Assembly: GCF_020905375.1 (NCBI RefSeq)
Contig: NZ_JAJJBU010000009.1
Coordinates: 1 to 64,000 of the forward strand
Source of the DNA: Arthrobacter cryoconiti
GTDB taxonomy: Bacteria; Actinomycetota; Actinomycetes; Actinomycetales; Micrococcaceae
Direction: 5' to 3'
Length of the DNA stretch: 64,000 nucleotides
The notes beneath the pieces are model-generated. The model saw only the letters and a program-made list of their open reading frames with translations, searched no databases and was not told the origin of the DNA. Positions 26,134 through 34,553 of the stretch are shown piece by piece (positions within the stretch are counted from its first letter, which is position 1; each line of letters starts with the position of its first letter). Both the position numbers and the translations under genes were made by a program.

Positions 26134-27084
26134 ATGATTGAGGCAGTAAACCTCGCCAAACATTATGGCGCGAAGACAGCGGTTGGCGGTGTCACCTTCA
26201 CCGTAAAGCCTGGCATGGTGACCGGCTTCTTGGGCCCCAACGGTGCCGGGAAGTCCACCACGATGCGGATGATCGTGGGGCTAGATAAGCCCACCAGCGG
26301 GACCGTGACCGTCAATGGCAAGCGTTACGTTGACCACCATGACCCGCTCCACCAGGTGGGTGCCCTGCTCGACGCCAAGGCCGTGCACACTTCGCGCAGC
26401 GCCTACAACCACCTTCTTGCCATGGCCGCAACGCACAATATTCCCACCAAGCGCGTCAACGAGGTCATTGAAATGACCGGGTTGACTTCCGTCGCCAAGA
26501 AAAGGGCTGGCGGATTCTCACTGGGCATGGGGCAGCGCCTGGGTATTGCCTCAGCGCTCTTAGGGGACCCGCAGACACTGATCTTGGATGAGCCGGTTAA
26601 TGGCTTGGACCCCGAGGGCGTGTTGTGGGTGCGTAACCTCGCCAAACATCTAGCAGGTCTGGGTAAGACGGTCTTCTTGTCCTCACACCTCATGAGTGAA
26701 ATGGCCCAAACCGCTGACCACCTGATAGTGATCGGGCGTGGACAAATCATCGCCGACGCCCCGATTGCGCAAATCCTCGCCGGAACGCAGCAGGCGAAGG
26801 TGCGGGTCAGAACCCCCGATGTCACTCGTTTGAGCCAGCTCTTGAGCGGTGAAGGTGTGCTGGTGGGCAGCAGCGAAAACGAGACCTTGGAGGTCTCGGG
26901 CGTCAATACGCATCAGATTGCCAGGATTGCCTTGGAGAACAGCGTGCTGGTATACGAACTCACGCCGCTGACCACCACTTTGGAGGAGGCATATTTCGAT
27001 CTCACCAAGGATGCCGTGGAGTACCACTCGCAAGAATTCAACAACGCCGCCGCCGCGCCGGTCGCTGCACTGAAAGGACGCTGA
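26134..27084 (+). CDS. ABC-2 type exporter ATPase
   Basis: A 316-residue ATPase: GPNGAGKST (Walker A), FSLGMGQRLGIASALLG (signature with the drug-exporter LGMxQR form), LILDEPVNGLDPEGVLW (Walker B), and the H-loop in LSSHLMSEM. The last 80 residues form the extra C-terminal domain seen in BcrA/DrrA-like ATPases, which serve peptide-antibiotic export or self-protection. GAAGGGG lies upstream of the ATG. It precedes the permease by two bases; the kinase and regulator genes follow, so all four may act together. Confidence 0.92.
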   Translation: MIEAVNLAKHYGAKTAVGGVTFTVKPGMVTGFLGPNGAGKSTTMRMIVGLDKPTSGTVTVNGKRYVDHHDPLHQVGALLDAKAVHTSRSAYNHLLAMAATHNIPTKRVNEVIEMTGLTSVAKKRAGGFSLGMGQRLGIASALLGDPQTLILDEPVNGLDPEGVLWVRNLAKHLAGLGKTVFLSSHLMSEMAQTADHLIVIGRGQIIADAPIAQILAGTQQAKVRVRTPDVTRLSQLLSGEGVLVGSSENETLEVSGVNTHQIARIALENSVLVYELTPLTTTLEEAYFDLTKDAVEYHSQEFNNAAAAPVAALKGR

Positions 27085-27086
27085 CC

Positions 27087-27995
27087 ATGAGCACGACGAC
27101 GATTAACGCACCATCCGCCTCCGGTGGGACAGGGCTATCCTTTGCAGGCGTTCTGCGCAGCGAATGGATCAAGTTCCGTTCCCTGCGTTCCACCCAGTTG
27201 CTGCTGGGCTTCACCTTCTTGGCCGTAGTAGGCGTTGGCGTGTTGGCCGCCTGGCTGCGCAGCACTGTTGTCCAGCAGATGGTGGAGTTTGGTGCTTCCG
27301 GTCCTACCGGACCTGGATCAGTTGGAGGCGCTTCCAAACTGACAGTCGCCCAAGCTGTGGAGGCAGCGAACGGGACGGCGCTGAATATTTATGGCGCCCC
27401 GATCGCTGGACTTCAGCTGGGTGTCCTGATACTTGGCGCGCTGTCAGTCTTACTGATTTCCTCTGAGTTCGGTACTGGCATGATCCGCTCCACCATGACT
27501 GCCGTGCCCAAGCGTCTTCCGGCGTTCTTTGCCAAAGCAGTGGTTCTGGTAGTGGTCTCCTACGTGGTGACCCTGGCGGCAGCATTCGTCACGTTCTTGA
27601 TCTCCATGCCGATCATGCACGCCTATGGGATTGACTTAAGTCTGGGCATGGACGGTGTTTTGTACAGCATCTTCATGGCCGGGGTCTACGTGGCAGGTGT
27701 AGCGCTCGCTGGCCTTTCACTGGGTACGCTGCTGCGCAGTTCAGCTGGTGGCATCATTGTGCTGGTTGCCCTGTTCTTCCTGCTGGAAATCGCTACGCAA
27801 CTCCTTGGCTTGGTCCCAGGTGACTTCTGGAAGTACGTGAGCCAGTACACGCCCAGCGTGGCCGGTGGCCGAATGCTGGAGATCGGCGACAAAGATGCCT
27901 TCATCACCCCGCTGGCAGGGGGATTCATCTTCCTTGGTTGGATCGTGGCGCTGATGGTACCGGCGGTTATCTCGCTGAAGACGCGCGACGTCTAG
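27087..27995 (+). CDS. ABC-2 type exporter permease
   Basis: A 302-residue membrane permease with six predicted spans: residues 32-52, 105-130, 150-180, 186-210, 215-235 and 275-296. The ISSEFGTGMIRSTMTAVPKRLPAF segment between spans two and three is typical of ABC-2 subunits of the BcrB-like group. It begins two bases after the ATPase stop, so the two are co-translated. The segment of about 50 residues between spans one and two, containing GPTGPGSVGGASK, faces outside. Confidence 0.9.
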   Translation: MSTTTINAPSASGGTGLSFAGVLRSEWIKFRSLRSTQLLLGFTFLAVVGVGVLAAWLRSTVVQQMVEFGASGPTGPGSVGGASKLTVAQAVEAANGTALNIYGAPIAGLQLGVLILGALSVLLISSEFGTGMIRSTMTAVPKRLPAFFAKAVVLVVVSYVVTLAAAFVTFLISMPIMHAYGIDLSLGMDGVLYSIFMAGVYVAGVALAGLSLGTLLRSSAGGIIVLVALFFLLEIATQLLGLVPGDFWKYVSQYTPSVAGGRMLEIGDKDAFITPLAGGFIFLGWIVALMVPAVISLKTRDV

Positions 27996-28034
27996 GACAG
28001 TCCGGGAGCCCATGGATCAACCGGGCTCCTAGAC
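27990..28034 (+). terminator. Hairpin between exporter and two-component genes
   Basis: GTCTAGGA (27990-27997) can pair with TCCTAGAC (28027-28034), and inside it GGAGCCC (28005-28011) can pair with GGGCTCC (28023-28029). The structure covers the permease stop codon and ends ten bases before the kinase start. There is no T-run, so it may weaken read-through and not stop it fully. Confidence 0.4.
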
Positions 28035-28043
28035 TTAAGACTT

Positions 28044-29330
28044 ATGCGCACCTATAACCAGGCGGGGGCCGCGGAACGAACGGCCGCAGCTCCCGCCGAA
28101 ACACCCTCCGCCGCGCGGCGGGCCGATGAATTTTCGGCCAGCCGGCGCGGCGTAGTTCGCAAGTACCTCTACGATCACCCCCGGGTCATGGACCTGGTGG
28201 TGATCCTGGTGTACCTGCTCATGAGCGCCGCTACTTTCCAAAGCTCCGCTTTCATCACCAACGCGGCCGTGAACATTGCGCTGGTTTTGGTTTCTTGTGT
28301 GGTGCTGATATTCCGCAGGGACAAGCCTCTTGTGGTGCTGGCTTTGCTCCTTGCCCTAGAGATCGTCAATGTGATCTTGGTGCATAACACTGCCAATCTG
28401 GGCGTAGGTCTGTGGTTTGCACTGTATGTTGTGGCGTTGAACTACTCTCGCGTGTTCAGTTTCTCCATGGCAGCGGCGGTGTCGGCTCCGCTGGCTGTTT
28501 ATACCCTCTTCTTCTACCAAATCCCCAAGGAATTTTTGGGCGATAACGGTGTTGGTGCAACGGAGAGTAACGTCATCACAGTTATTGTGATGCTGCTGTT
28601 CAACATCATTGCCGCGGGTGCCGGAACGTCGGTGCGCCTTGGCCGGGCGCATGAGGAAGAACTGCGACAGTGGGCAGTCCGCAACGCTCAACTGGCCTCA
28701 GTTGCCGAACGGAACCGGATCGCTCGAGAGATGCACGATATTGTGGCGCACTCTCTCACTGTCATGGTGGCGCTCTCCGACGGGGCCGCCGTGGTCGTTA
28801 GCCGCAACCCTGAACAGGCTGCAGGAGTCCTGAGCCAGTTATCGCAAACGGGACGAACAGCCCTGTCCGACATGCGCCGGGTTCTGGGAGTGTTGCGTGA
28901 GGACGATTCGGATAGAGAACGCACCCCTCAGCCAGCGAGTGCCGATCTGGGTGCACTGATTGAGGGGTTCAGGCAGGCCGGGATGCCGCTGAACTTGACC
29001 TTTGCAGGTCCATCGCTACCGGCTGACCCTGCCCTGCAATTGACGGTCTACCGGATAGTGCAGGAGTCTCTTACCAACGTATTACGTTATGGAACCGACG
29101 TCTCGTGGGTCCGGGTACGCATTGAGAATGATCCCGCACAGGATGTACTGCGCGTGACGGTTGCCGACGACGGGCATGGATCCGTTGATGCCCCGCTGGG
29201 CACAGGCCAGGGCATTGTGGGCATGCGCGAACGCGCCAGGATTTACGCTGGAACTGTGCACGCTGGCAAAGCCATTGCCGGGGGCTGGGCAGTGGACGTG
29301 ACATTGCGCCCACGGGAGGGCCGTCCGTGA
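28044..29330 (+). CDS. Sensor histidine kinase (HisKA_3 type)
   Basis: A 428-residue membrane kinase. About 45 cytosolic residues, rich in Ala and Arg, precede roughly five spans between residues 48 and 195. The phospho-accepting His231 is in IAREMHDIVAHSLTVMV, followed by HATPase_c with YRIVQESLTNVLRYG (N box), VADDGHG (G1) and GQGIVGMRERA (G2). It lies 48 bases after the exporter permease and before its regulator. By analogy with BceS/LiaS-type systems it may sense membrane-active compounds handled by the exporter; this is inference. Confidence 0.9.
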   Translation: MRTYNQAGAAERTAAAPAETPSAARRADEFSASRRGVVRKYLYDHPRVMDLVVILVYLLMSAATFQSSAFITNAAVNIALVLVSCVVLIFRRDKPLVVLALLLALEIVNVILVHNTANLGVGLWFALYVVALNYSRVFSFSMAAAVSAPLAVYTLFFYQIPKEFLGDNGVGATESNVITVIVMLLFNIIAAGAGTSVRLGRAHEEELRQWAVRNAQLASVAERNRIAREMHDIVAHSLTVMVALSDGAAVVVSRNPEQAAGVLSQLSQTGRTALSDMRRVLGVLREDDSDRERTPQPASADLGALIEGFRQAGMPLNLTFAGPSLPADPALQLTVYRIVQESLTNVLRYGTDVSWVRVRIENDPAQDVLRVTVADDGHGSVDAPLGTGQGIVGMRERARIYAGTVHAGKAIAGGWAVDVTLRPREGRP

Positions 29331-29424
29331 GCTTTTGCGGCAAAGAATTTCGGTGCCCCAATACTGTGAAGCAACCCAGGAGAAATGATTGCCAATGGAG
29401 TTCCCCACGTCCATGGAGAGTCGA

Positions 29425-30108
29425 ATGAATCAAGAAGCAGTGAAGGTCCTGCTGGTGGATGATCAACCCCTGCTGCGCATGGGGTTTCGGCTCATCCTCG
29501 AAGGCGAGGACGATCTCTGCGTGGTCGCGGAAGCATCCAACGGTATCGAGGCTCTGGCTGCCGTGGAAAAATTTGACCCTGACGTGGTGCTCATGGATGT
29601 GCGCATGCCGTTCATGGATGGTATCGCCGCCACCCTTAAAATCACGGATTCTCGCTCTGACGCCCGGGTAATCATCTTGACCACCTTTGACCTGGACGAA
29701 TATGCGTTTGCCGGGCTTAAGGCTGGCGCCTCGGCGTTCCTTTTGAAGGATGTGGCACCGGCAGAGTTGATAAATGCTGTGCGTCTTGTTGCCAGTGGAG
29801 ACGCTGTTGTGGCACCGAGGGTGACTCAGCGGCTGCTCGAAGACTTTGTGCGCTCGCAGCCGGCCCGCGTGCCGCTGCCCCAAGACCCGCTCCTGGATGG
29901 CCTGACCCCGCGCGAGCGCGAGGTGGCGCTCGCCATTGCTCAAGGCCTTTCCAATGCCGAAATTGCGCACCAACTCTTTCTTTCGGAAGCAACGGTCAAA
30001 ACACATGTACGCCGGATTTTGACGAAACTGCATCTGCGCGACAGGGTTCAGGTGGTGGTCTATGCCTACGAAACGGGCATGGTAACCCCGAGTAACCCAG
30101 ACTATTGA
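29425..30108 (+). CDS. Response regulator, NarL/LuxR type
   Basis: A 227-residue regulator, partner of the kinase just upstream. The receiver domain has Asp12-Asp13, phosphorylation site Asp58 (VVLMDVRMPFMDG) and Lys in FLLKDVAP. The C-terminal helix-turn-helix is LTPREREVALAIAQGLSNAEIAHQLFLSEATVKTH. ATG 29425 follows GGAGAG at short spacing; starts at 29389 and 29413 are possible. The helix-turn-helix is similar to that of the regulator at 22151-22801, which fits the shared TCATCC motif at both loci. Confidence 0.93.
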   Translation: MNQEAVKVLLVDDQPLLRMGFRLILEGEDDLCVVAEASNGIEALAAVEKFDPDVVLMDVRMPFMDGIAATLKITDSRSDARVIILTTFDLDEYAFAGLKAGASAFLLKDVAPAELINAVRLVASGDAVVAPRVTQRLLEDFVRSQPARVPLPQDPLLDGLTPREREVALAIAQGLSNAEIAHQLFLSEATVKTHVRRILTKLHLRDRVQVVVYAYETGMVTPSNPDY

Positions 30109-30149
30109 GCCAGTGCAGCGTTCGTGAGCCGGGGACGCTTAGCGGACGT

Positions 30150-30163
30150 GATTGAATTCAATC
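30150..30163. promoter_or_regulatory. 14-base palindrome abutting a start codon
   Basis: GATTGAATTCAATC is a perfect palindrome that ends one base before the ATG of the aminopeptidase gene. It could be an operator that blocks initiation, or occur by chance. It covers the place where a ribosome-binding site would be expected, and no GGAGG is present. Confidence 0.3.
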
Positions 30164-31438
30164 ATGACTTCTGTACAGCACATCTTGGACCTTCGAGACT
30201 TCATTGAGGCCTCGCCGTCGAGCTTTCATGCCGCCCATGAGGTAGGCCGCAGGCTAGAGACTGCGGGATTCACGCAGTTGGATGAGGCTGAGCCTTGGCC
30301 CGCTCGTGGAAAAAACTTTGTGATCCGTGACGGTGCGGTGATCGCTTGGGTTGCCCCGGAAGACGCCGTGGCCACCACGGGGTTTAACATCATGGGTTCG
30401 CACACCGATTCACCGTCCTTCAAACTTAAGCCCAAGCCCACCACGGGGAGGTTTGGCTGGTTGCAGGCCGGGGTGGAGGTCTACGGCGGCCCGCTACTGA
30501 ACTCTTGGCTGGATCGCGAATTACAATTCGCTGGCCGTTTGGTGGACCTCGATGGCACCCAAACGTTGGTGGCCACAGGTCCGCTGCTGCGTTTCCCTCA
30601 GCTGGCGATCCACCTGGACCGTGGCGTCAATGACGGCTTGAAACTGGATAAACAGACGCATATGAACCCGATTTGGGGACAGGGGCACCCTGGCAAAGAG
30701 GACCTGCTAGGACTCATTGCCGCGCGGGCTGGCGTGAATGCCTCAACTATTGGCGGCTACGACATCGTGGTGGCGGATACCCAGCCAGGCCAGGTCTTCG
30801 GTGCCAACAATGAGTTCTTCGCCTCCGGACGCATGGATAATCTCACGTCCGTCCACGCAGGGGTGACGGCCCTGATCAACGCGGCCGACGCCGGTGATGG
30901 TTCCGTCATTCCCGTCCTGGCCGCCTTTGATCATGAGGAGATCGGATCAGGCTCACGTTCCGGGGCTTGCGGACCATTCCTTGAGGACATTCTGACCCGC
31001 GTTTGCGATGGTCTGGGAGCCAGTGCGAGCGAGCGGTTGCGTGCGTTTGCCAACTCCTTCTGTGTGTCGGCAGACGCCGGCCACGCCGTCCACCCCAACT
31101 ATTCCGAACGTCATGACCCGGCTAATGTGCCTGTCCTCAACGGCGGGCCACTGCTGAAGATCAACGCGAATCAGCGCTATGCCACCGACGCCATGGGCGC
31201 CGCTATCTGGGCGAACCTGTGCCAACGGACCGGGGCCCCTTATCAGGAATTTGTTTCCAACAACGGGCTCCCGTGTGGCTCCACGATTGGCCCGTTGACG
31301 GCGACGCGATTGGGAATCCGCACAGTGGATGTTGGTACACCATTGCTGTCAATGCATTCGGCCCGGGAACTGTGCGGCGTGGATGATCCTTTCCATCTCT
31401 CGCGTATTACGGAGACGTTCTTCAGCACTGCCGTATAG
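30164..31438 (+). CDS. M18 family aspartyl aminopeptidase
   Basis: A 424-residue zinc metallopeptidase that removes acidic residues from peptide N-termini. Metal-binding and catalytic signatures are visible: GSHTDSPSFKLKP near residue 87, NEFFASGRMDNLTSVHAG, AFDHEEIGSGSRSGACG, SADAGHAVHPNYSERHD, and MHSARELCG near the C-terminus, all in the order of the M18 (DNPEP/ApeB) family. ATG 30164 is chosen; an in-frame TTG at 30152 would add four residues. No clear Shine-Dalgarno sequence is present. Monocistronic and convergent with the DUF1345 gene. Confidence 0.94.
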   Translation: MTSVQHILDLRDFIEASPSSFHAAHEVGRRLETAGFTQLDEAEPWPARGKNFVIRDGAVIAWVAPEDAVATTGFNIMGSHTDSPSFKLKPKPTTGRFGWLQAGVEVYGGPLLNSWLDRELQFAGRLVDLDGTQTLVATGPLLRFPQLAIHLDRGVNDGLKLDKQTHMNPIWGQGHPGKEDLLGLIAARAGVNASTIGGYDIVVADTQPGQVFGANNEFFASGRMDNLTSVHAGVTALINAADAGDGSVIPVLAAFDHEEIGSGSRSGACGPFLEDILTRVCDGLGASASERLRAFANSFCVSADAGHAVHPNYSERHDPANVPVLNGGPLLKINANQRYATDAMGAAIWANLCQRTGAPYQEFVSNNGLPCGSTIGPLTATRLGIRTVDVGTPLLSMHSARELCGVDDPFHLSRITETFFSTAV

Positions 31439-31447
31439 GGGAGGCTC

Positions 31448-32098
31448 CTAGGCGGCCAGGCTCACCACCAAGTTGATGGTGGTGGCCAGGATGCCTGTGC
31501 CGAATACGAATGCCAGCAGACTATGCCGGAGTGCGGCGGAGCGCATGGCCCGTGTGGTGATGTTGGTATCCGAGACCTGATAGGTCATGCCGACGCTGAA
31601 AGCCATGTACGCGATGTCCGTGTACTGCGGAGGCTCATCTTGGTTGAAGCTGATACCGCCCGGCTGGCCAGCATAGTAAATCTCCGCATAGCGCAGGGTA
31701 AACAAGGTGTGCACCAGCAGCCACGACATCGCCGTACACGTCAGGGCCAGCAGGGCTAGCAGGAATCGGCCGCTGCCTGTTACGTCCTTGCTACCCACCA
31801 TGACCAGTACGACGGCGGCCAGCGAGCCCAGCGCGGCCAGCAAGATCAGCAGATCTGAAGTATTGCGTCCGGGATCCTCCTCCTGCGCATGGGCGGCGGT
31901 ACGCACATGGTCCATGGGCGCGATGGTCAGCCACACCCAGAGGTTGTACATCAGCGCGGCCACGGTCCATGCGGCGGCTGGGGCGTAGACCCAGGCGCCA
32001 AAAACTCCTGTGATTGCGCCAGCCGCGACGCCAAAGACGACCATGCCGAGCAGCCGCAGCTGGCGATGTCTGGCGCGCGGACTCGAAGTGCTTTCCAT
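31448..32098 (-). CDS. DUF1345 membrane protein
   Basis: A 216-residue protein with five hydrophobic segments (about 17-35, 42-60, 85-103, 112-132, 190-212). The signature of DUF1345 is clear: LLVHTLFTLRYAEIYY, then PPQYTDIAYMAFSVGMTYQVSDTNI. The function of the family is unknown. The gene is separate from neighbours: 9 bases from the convergent aminopeptidase stop and 55 from the fic stop. Confidence 0.85.
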   Translation of the reverse strand: MESTSSPRARHRQLRLLGMVVFGVAAGAITGVFGAWVYAPAAAWTVAALMYNLWVWLTIAPMDHVRTAAHAQEEDPGRNTSDLLILLAALGSLAAVVLVMVGSKDVTGSGRFLLALLALTCTAMSWLLVHTLFTLRYAEIYYAGQPGGISFNQDEPPQYTDIAYMAFSVGMTYQVSDTNITTRAMRSAALRHSLLAFVFGTGILATTINLVVSLAA

Positions 32099-32153
32099 GA
32101 AGCGATCATGCCACGAATGCTGCCCGTTCTAGCCCAACCGGGCAGTGCATCTC

Positions 32154-32741
32154 CTACGCCGGAAAAGACGTCAGTGCGGGGGAGATCAGCTTGGCGAGTA
32201 ATCCGGGATCCCCCGCGGCTGCGGCCATGCGTGCTTCCTTGATCCAGTCAGGATCCAACGCTTTCCAGTTGACGTTCCAGCCGGCCTGGGTTGCCATCTG
32301 GTCCAGCAGTACAGCTTGGCTGCAAATGTTCCCGTGACGGAACGGATCCAAGGCGGCTAATGCACCCCAATGACGGGCCAAAGCCGGGGCGAAGCTCGCC
32401 TGATCCAGGCCAGTCAGGAAGTTCTCAGCTTCCAGCGCCGCAAAGACATCATCAGCAGCGGATTCAAGGAACTCGGGGCGGACGTGCATCCGGCTGCTTC
32501 CGCGGGCAGCCTTGTCAGTTTCACGCAAAGTTCCGGCCCATTCATAGAGTTCAGAAAAAAGTCGGCGGTGAATCGCTTTGAGGTGCTCAAGGCGGAATGT
32601 GGGAGCCTCAGGCTTGCGCAAAAGATCTGCCAGCGCTAGCTCTACGAGACCGTGTTCTAGTCGGTCAAGGCTGCTCTGGTCAACAACGTTGAGCTTGTTG
32701 CGCAGCACCGGCGAGTTCGGGTACGTGTATCTGTCAGCCAC
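32154..32741 (-). CDS. Fic-domain protein with degenerate active-site motif
   Basis: A 195-residue protein of the VbhT/Fic AMP-transferase fold: LKAIHRRLFSELYEWAGTLRETDKAARGSSRMHVRPEFL (residues 54-92) is the classic Fic beta-flap region. The active-site loop should read HPFx(D/E)GN(G/K)RxxR but here is DPFRHGNICSQA at 132-143: catalytic His is Asp132, the acidic metal ligand is His136, and both arginines are replaced (Cys140, Ala143). Known Fic AMPylation needs the His and the arginines, so this protein is either inactive or chemically different. It lies five bases after a VbhA-like antitoxin gene and is probably translated by coupling. Confidence 0.82.
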   Translation of the reverse strand: MADRYTYPNSPVLRNKLNVVDQSSLDRLEHGLVELALADLLRKPEAPTFRLEHLKAIHRRLFSELYEWAGTLRETDKAARGSSRMHVRPEFLESAADDVFAALEAENFLTGLDQASFAPALARHWGALAALDPFRHGNICSQAVLLDQMATQAGWNVNWKALDPDWIKEARMAAAAGDPGLLAKLISPALTSFPA

Positions 32742-32746
32742 TGTTG

Positions 32747-32974
32747 CTACCGTTCCTGCGCCAGAGTGGCGTCAAGATAGCGGCCCACTGCCGATTTGGG
32801 CGTGGAGGTGCCGCGCAGAACTCGCCGCGCTAAACGCCGCGCTCGATCATCGGGGGCACCGCCCGCCAGAGCCAGAATACCCTCCGCACGCGTTAGGGCT
32901 TCTTGCACGTTGGCGTCACTGAAACCGTTGGGGTTCTCGCTGGCGCACTTGCTGGGGTTCGGCGCTTCGGACAT
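32747..32974 (-). CDS. VbhA-like small antitoxin partner of Fic
   Basis: A 75-residue protein. The part from residue 37 on (AGGAPDDRARRLARRVLRGT) lines up without gaps, from memory, with the VbhA region that runs from its inhibitory EG to the second helix. At the place of the inhibitory glutamate there is Ala37, and the Ser/Thr four residues earlier is Ile33, so the (S/T)xxxE(G/N) motif is not intact; an EG pair at 31-32 sits six residues early and also lacks the Ser/Thr. The ATG at 32974 has AGAGGAG upstream. It precedes fic in the usual antitoxin-toxin order. Confidence 0.65.
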   Translation of the reverse strand: MSEAPNPSKCASENPNGFSDANVQEALTRAEGILALAGGAPDDRARRLARRVLRGTSTPKSAVGRYLDATLAQER

Positions 32975-33075
32975 ACCGGGCTCCTCTGGACGTGACGGGT
33001 TACACCAAAGCCACTCTATGCGCGTTGGGCGTTTGGGTGGGTGGGCGCTGTGGTGAGGCTTACTCGCGGAGGTGA

Positions 33076-33103
33076 TTGTTCGGCGTCGTGCATCCTGTAA
33101 GCT
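33076..33103 (+). promoter_or_regulatory. Promoter of the rpsF operon
   Basis: TTGTTC (33076-33081) and TAAGCT (33098-33103) with a 16-base spacer fit an actinobacterial housekeeping promoter. Transcription would begin near 33110, exactly where the structured leader of rpsF begins. Confidence 0.6.
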
Positions 33104-33109
33104 AGATAA

Positions 33110-33228
33110 GTCTGCGCTGGCACCGAGCCCACCTCCATGGTGTGGCCTATGGGTCCGCAGACACCGCAAATGAACCTCCTGTTACGGAAAGACCGTAGCC
33201 GCCTAGACCAAAGGAGGTGGGTTCACAT
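33110..33228 (+). promoter_or_regulatory. Structured rpsF mRNA leader
   Basis: A leader of about 115 bases. GTCTGCG (33110-33116) can pair with CGCAGAC (33156-33162), and TACGG/CCGTA (33183-33187 and 33193-33197) forms a small stem followed at once by GCCGCC. In many bacteria a conserved leader element with a bulged CCG trinucleotide binds the S6:S18 complex to shut off the operon; the second hairpin with its adjacent CCG is the best candidate here. The strong ribosome-binding site AAAGGAGGTGGG ends the leader. Confidence 0.5.
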
Positions 33229-33534
33229 ATGCGTCCTTACGAACTGATGGTAATCATCGACCCCGATGTTGATGAGCGTACCGTTGAGCCGTTGCTTCAG
33301 AAGTTCCTAAATGTCATTACCACCGATGGTGGAACCATCGAAAAGGTTGACATCTGGGGCCGTCGTCGCTTGGCTTACGAAATCCAGAAGAAGTCTGAAG
33401 GTATCTACGCCGTGGTGAACTTCACCGCAGCTCCTGCTACCTCTCAAGAACTTGACCGCCTGCTGAGTCTCAATGAGTCCATCTTGCGCACCAAGATCAC
33501 CCGTCCGGAAGAGCAGAAAGTTGTAGCCGAGTAA
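33229..33534 (+). CDS. rpsF: Ribosomal protein S6
   Basis: A 101-residue small-subunit protein that pairs with S18 on 16S rRNA. The start [16 protein letters not shown], the [20 protein letters not shown] core and the closing IRTKITR-like segment ([11 protein letters not shown]) are diagnostic. ATG 33229 is set by AAAGGAGGTGGG; an in-frame GTG at 33217 is rejected because it lies in this site. First gene of rpsF-ssb-rpsR-rplI. Confidence 0.98.
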   Translation: MRPYELMVIIDPDVDERTVEPLLQKFLNVITTDGGTIEKVDIWGRRRLAYEIQKKSEGIYAVVNFTAAPATSQELDRLLSLNESILRTKITRPEEQKVVAE

Positions 33535-33596
33535 TTTCGGTTATTTCTTTTTAGTTTTTCTTTGTAGGAAATCACTCAAGCAGGAAGCAGGAGCAG

Positions 33597-34199
33597 ATGG
33601 CAGGCGAAACCACTATTACGGTCATTGGTAATCTCACCAGCGACCCAGAACTACGGTTTACACCGAGCGGTTCAGCAGTAGCGAACTTCACCATTGCGTC
33701 GACTCCGCGGACCTTGGACCGCCAGTCCAACGAGTGGAAGGACGGCGAAACGCTGTTCCTCCGCGCGTCGATCTGGCGTGAAGCGGCCGAGAACGTTGCC
33801 GAGTCCCTGACAAAGGGCACCCGCGTCATCGTTTCCGGCCGGCTGAAGTCGCGGACCTACGACACCAAAGAAGGCGAAAAGCGCACCGTCATGGAGCTTG
33901 AGGTCGACGAGATCGGCCCCTCGCTGCGCTACGCCAATGCCAAAGTCAACCGCACCCAACGCTCCGGCGGTCAGGGTGGGGGCAACTTTGGTGGTGGCAA
34001 CAGCAACAGCAATGGCAACTTCGGCGGCGGCAACGCTGGCGGAGGCCAAGGCGGATACGGTGGCGGCAATTCCGGCGGAGGCAACTTCGGCGGCAATGGC
34101 GGTCAACAAGCTGCTCCGGCGGCCGATCCCTGGGCCACGCCCGGTGGCGGTTCCTCCGGTTGGGGTGCGGGTCCGGATAACTCCGAGCCCCCGTTCTAA
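33597..34199 (+). CDS. ssb: Single-stranded DNA-binding protein
   Basis: A 200-residue protein that coats single-stranded DNA during replication and repair. The OB fold occupies residues 1-115 ([21 protein letters not shown], then [13 protein letters not shown]). It is followed by a Gly/Asn/Gln-rich flexible tail of about 60 residues, and the acidic tip ends in DNSEPPF, the partner-protein docking site; DDDIPF is the usual form, so Pro replaces Ile. AGGAGC lies before the ATG. Part of the rpsF operon, as usual in actinobacteria. Confidence 0.97.
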   Translation: MAGETTITVIGNLTSDPELRFTPSGSAVANFTIASTPRTLDRQSNEWKDGETLFLRASIWREAAENVAESLTKGTRVIVSGRLKSRTYDTKEGEKRTVMELEVDEIGPSLRYANAKVNRTQRSGGQGGGNFGGGNSNSNGNFGGGNAGGGQGGYGGGNSGGGNFGGNGGQQAAPAADPWATPGGGSSGWGAGPDNSEPPF

Positions 34200-34297
34200 A
34201 CAAACCTTCTGCATCAAAAACAGTGTGGCAACCGCCGCACGCAAACCATCCCGCGGATTAATATCCACGGGCTCCACGAATATTAAGGAGCTCCACG

Positions 34298-34537
34298 ATG
34301 GCTAAGGCTGAACTCCGTAAGCCCAAACCAAAGTCCAATCCCTTGAAGGCTGCTGACGTCACCGTCATCGACTACAAGGACGTAGCATTGCTGCGCAAGT
34401 TCATCTCTGATCGCGGAAAGATCCGTGCGCGTCGCGTCACGGGTGTTACCGTCCAGGAGCAGCGCAAAATCGCCCAGGCAATCAAGAATGCCCGCGAAGT
34501 TGCATTGCTGCCCTACTCCGGCGCTGGCCGCGGTTAA
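34298..34537 (+). CDS. rpsR: Ribosomal protein S18, cysteine-free form
   Basis: A 79-residue small-subunit protein that binds beside S6. The [20 protein letters not shown] core and the [12 protein letters not shown] end are diagnostic. It contains no cysteine at all, so it is the zinc-independent C- paralogue type; the zinc-binding CxxC...C form seen in some actinobacteria is absent here. AAGGAGC lies just upstream. Its position between ssb and rplI is the standard locus. Confidence 0.98.
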   Translation: MAKAELRKPKPKSNPLKAADVTVIDYKDVALLRKFISDRGKIRARRVTGVTVQEQRKIAQAIKNAREVALLPYSGAGRG

Positions 34538-34553
34538 GGGAGATAAATAAAAT

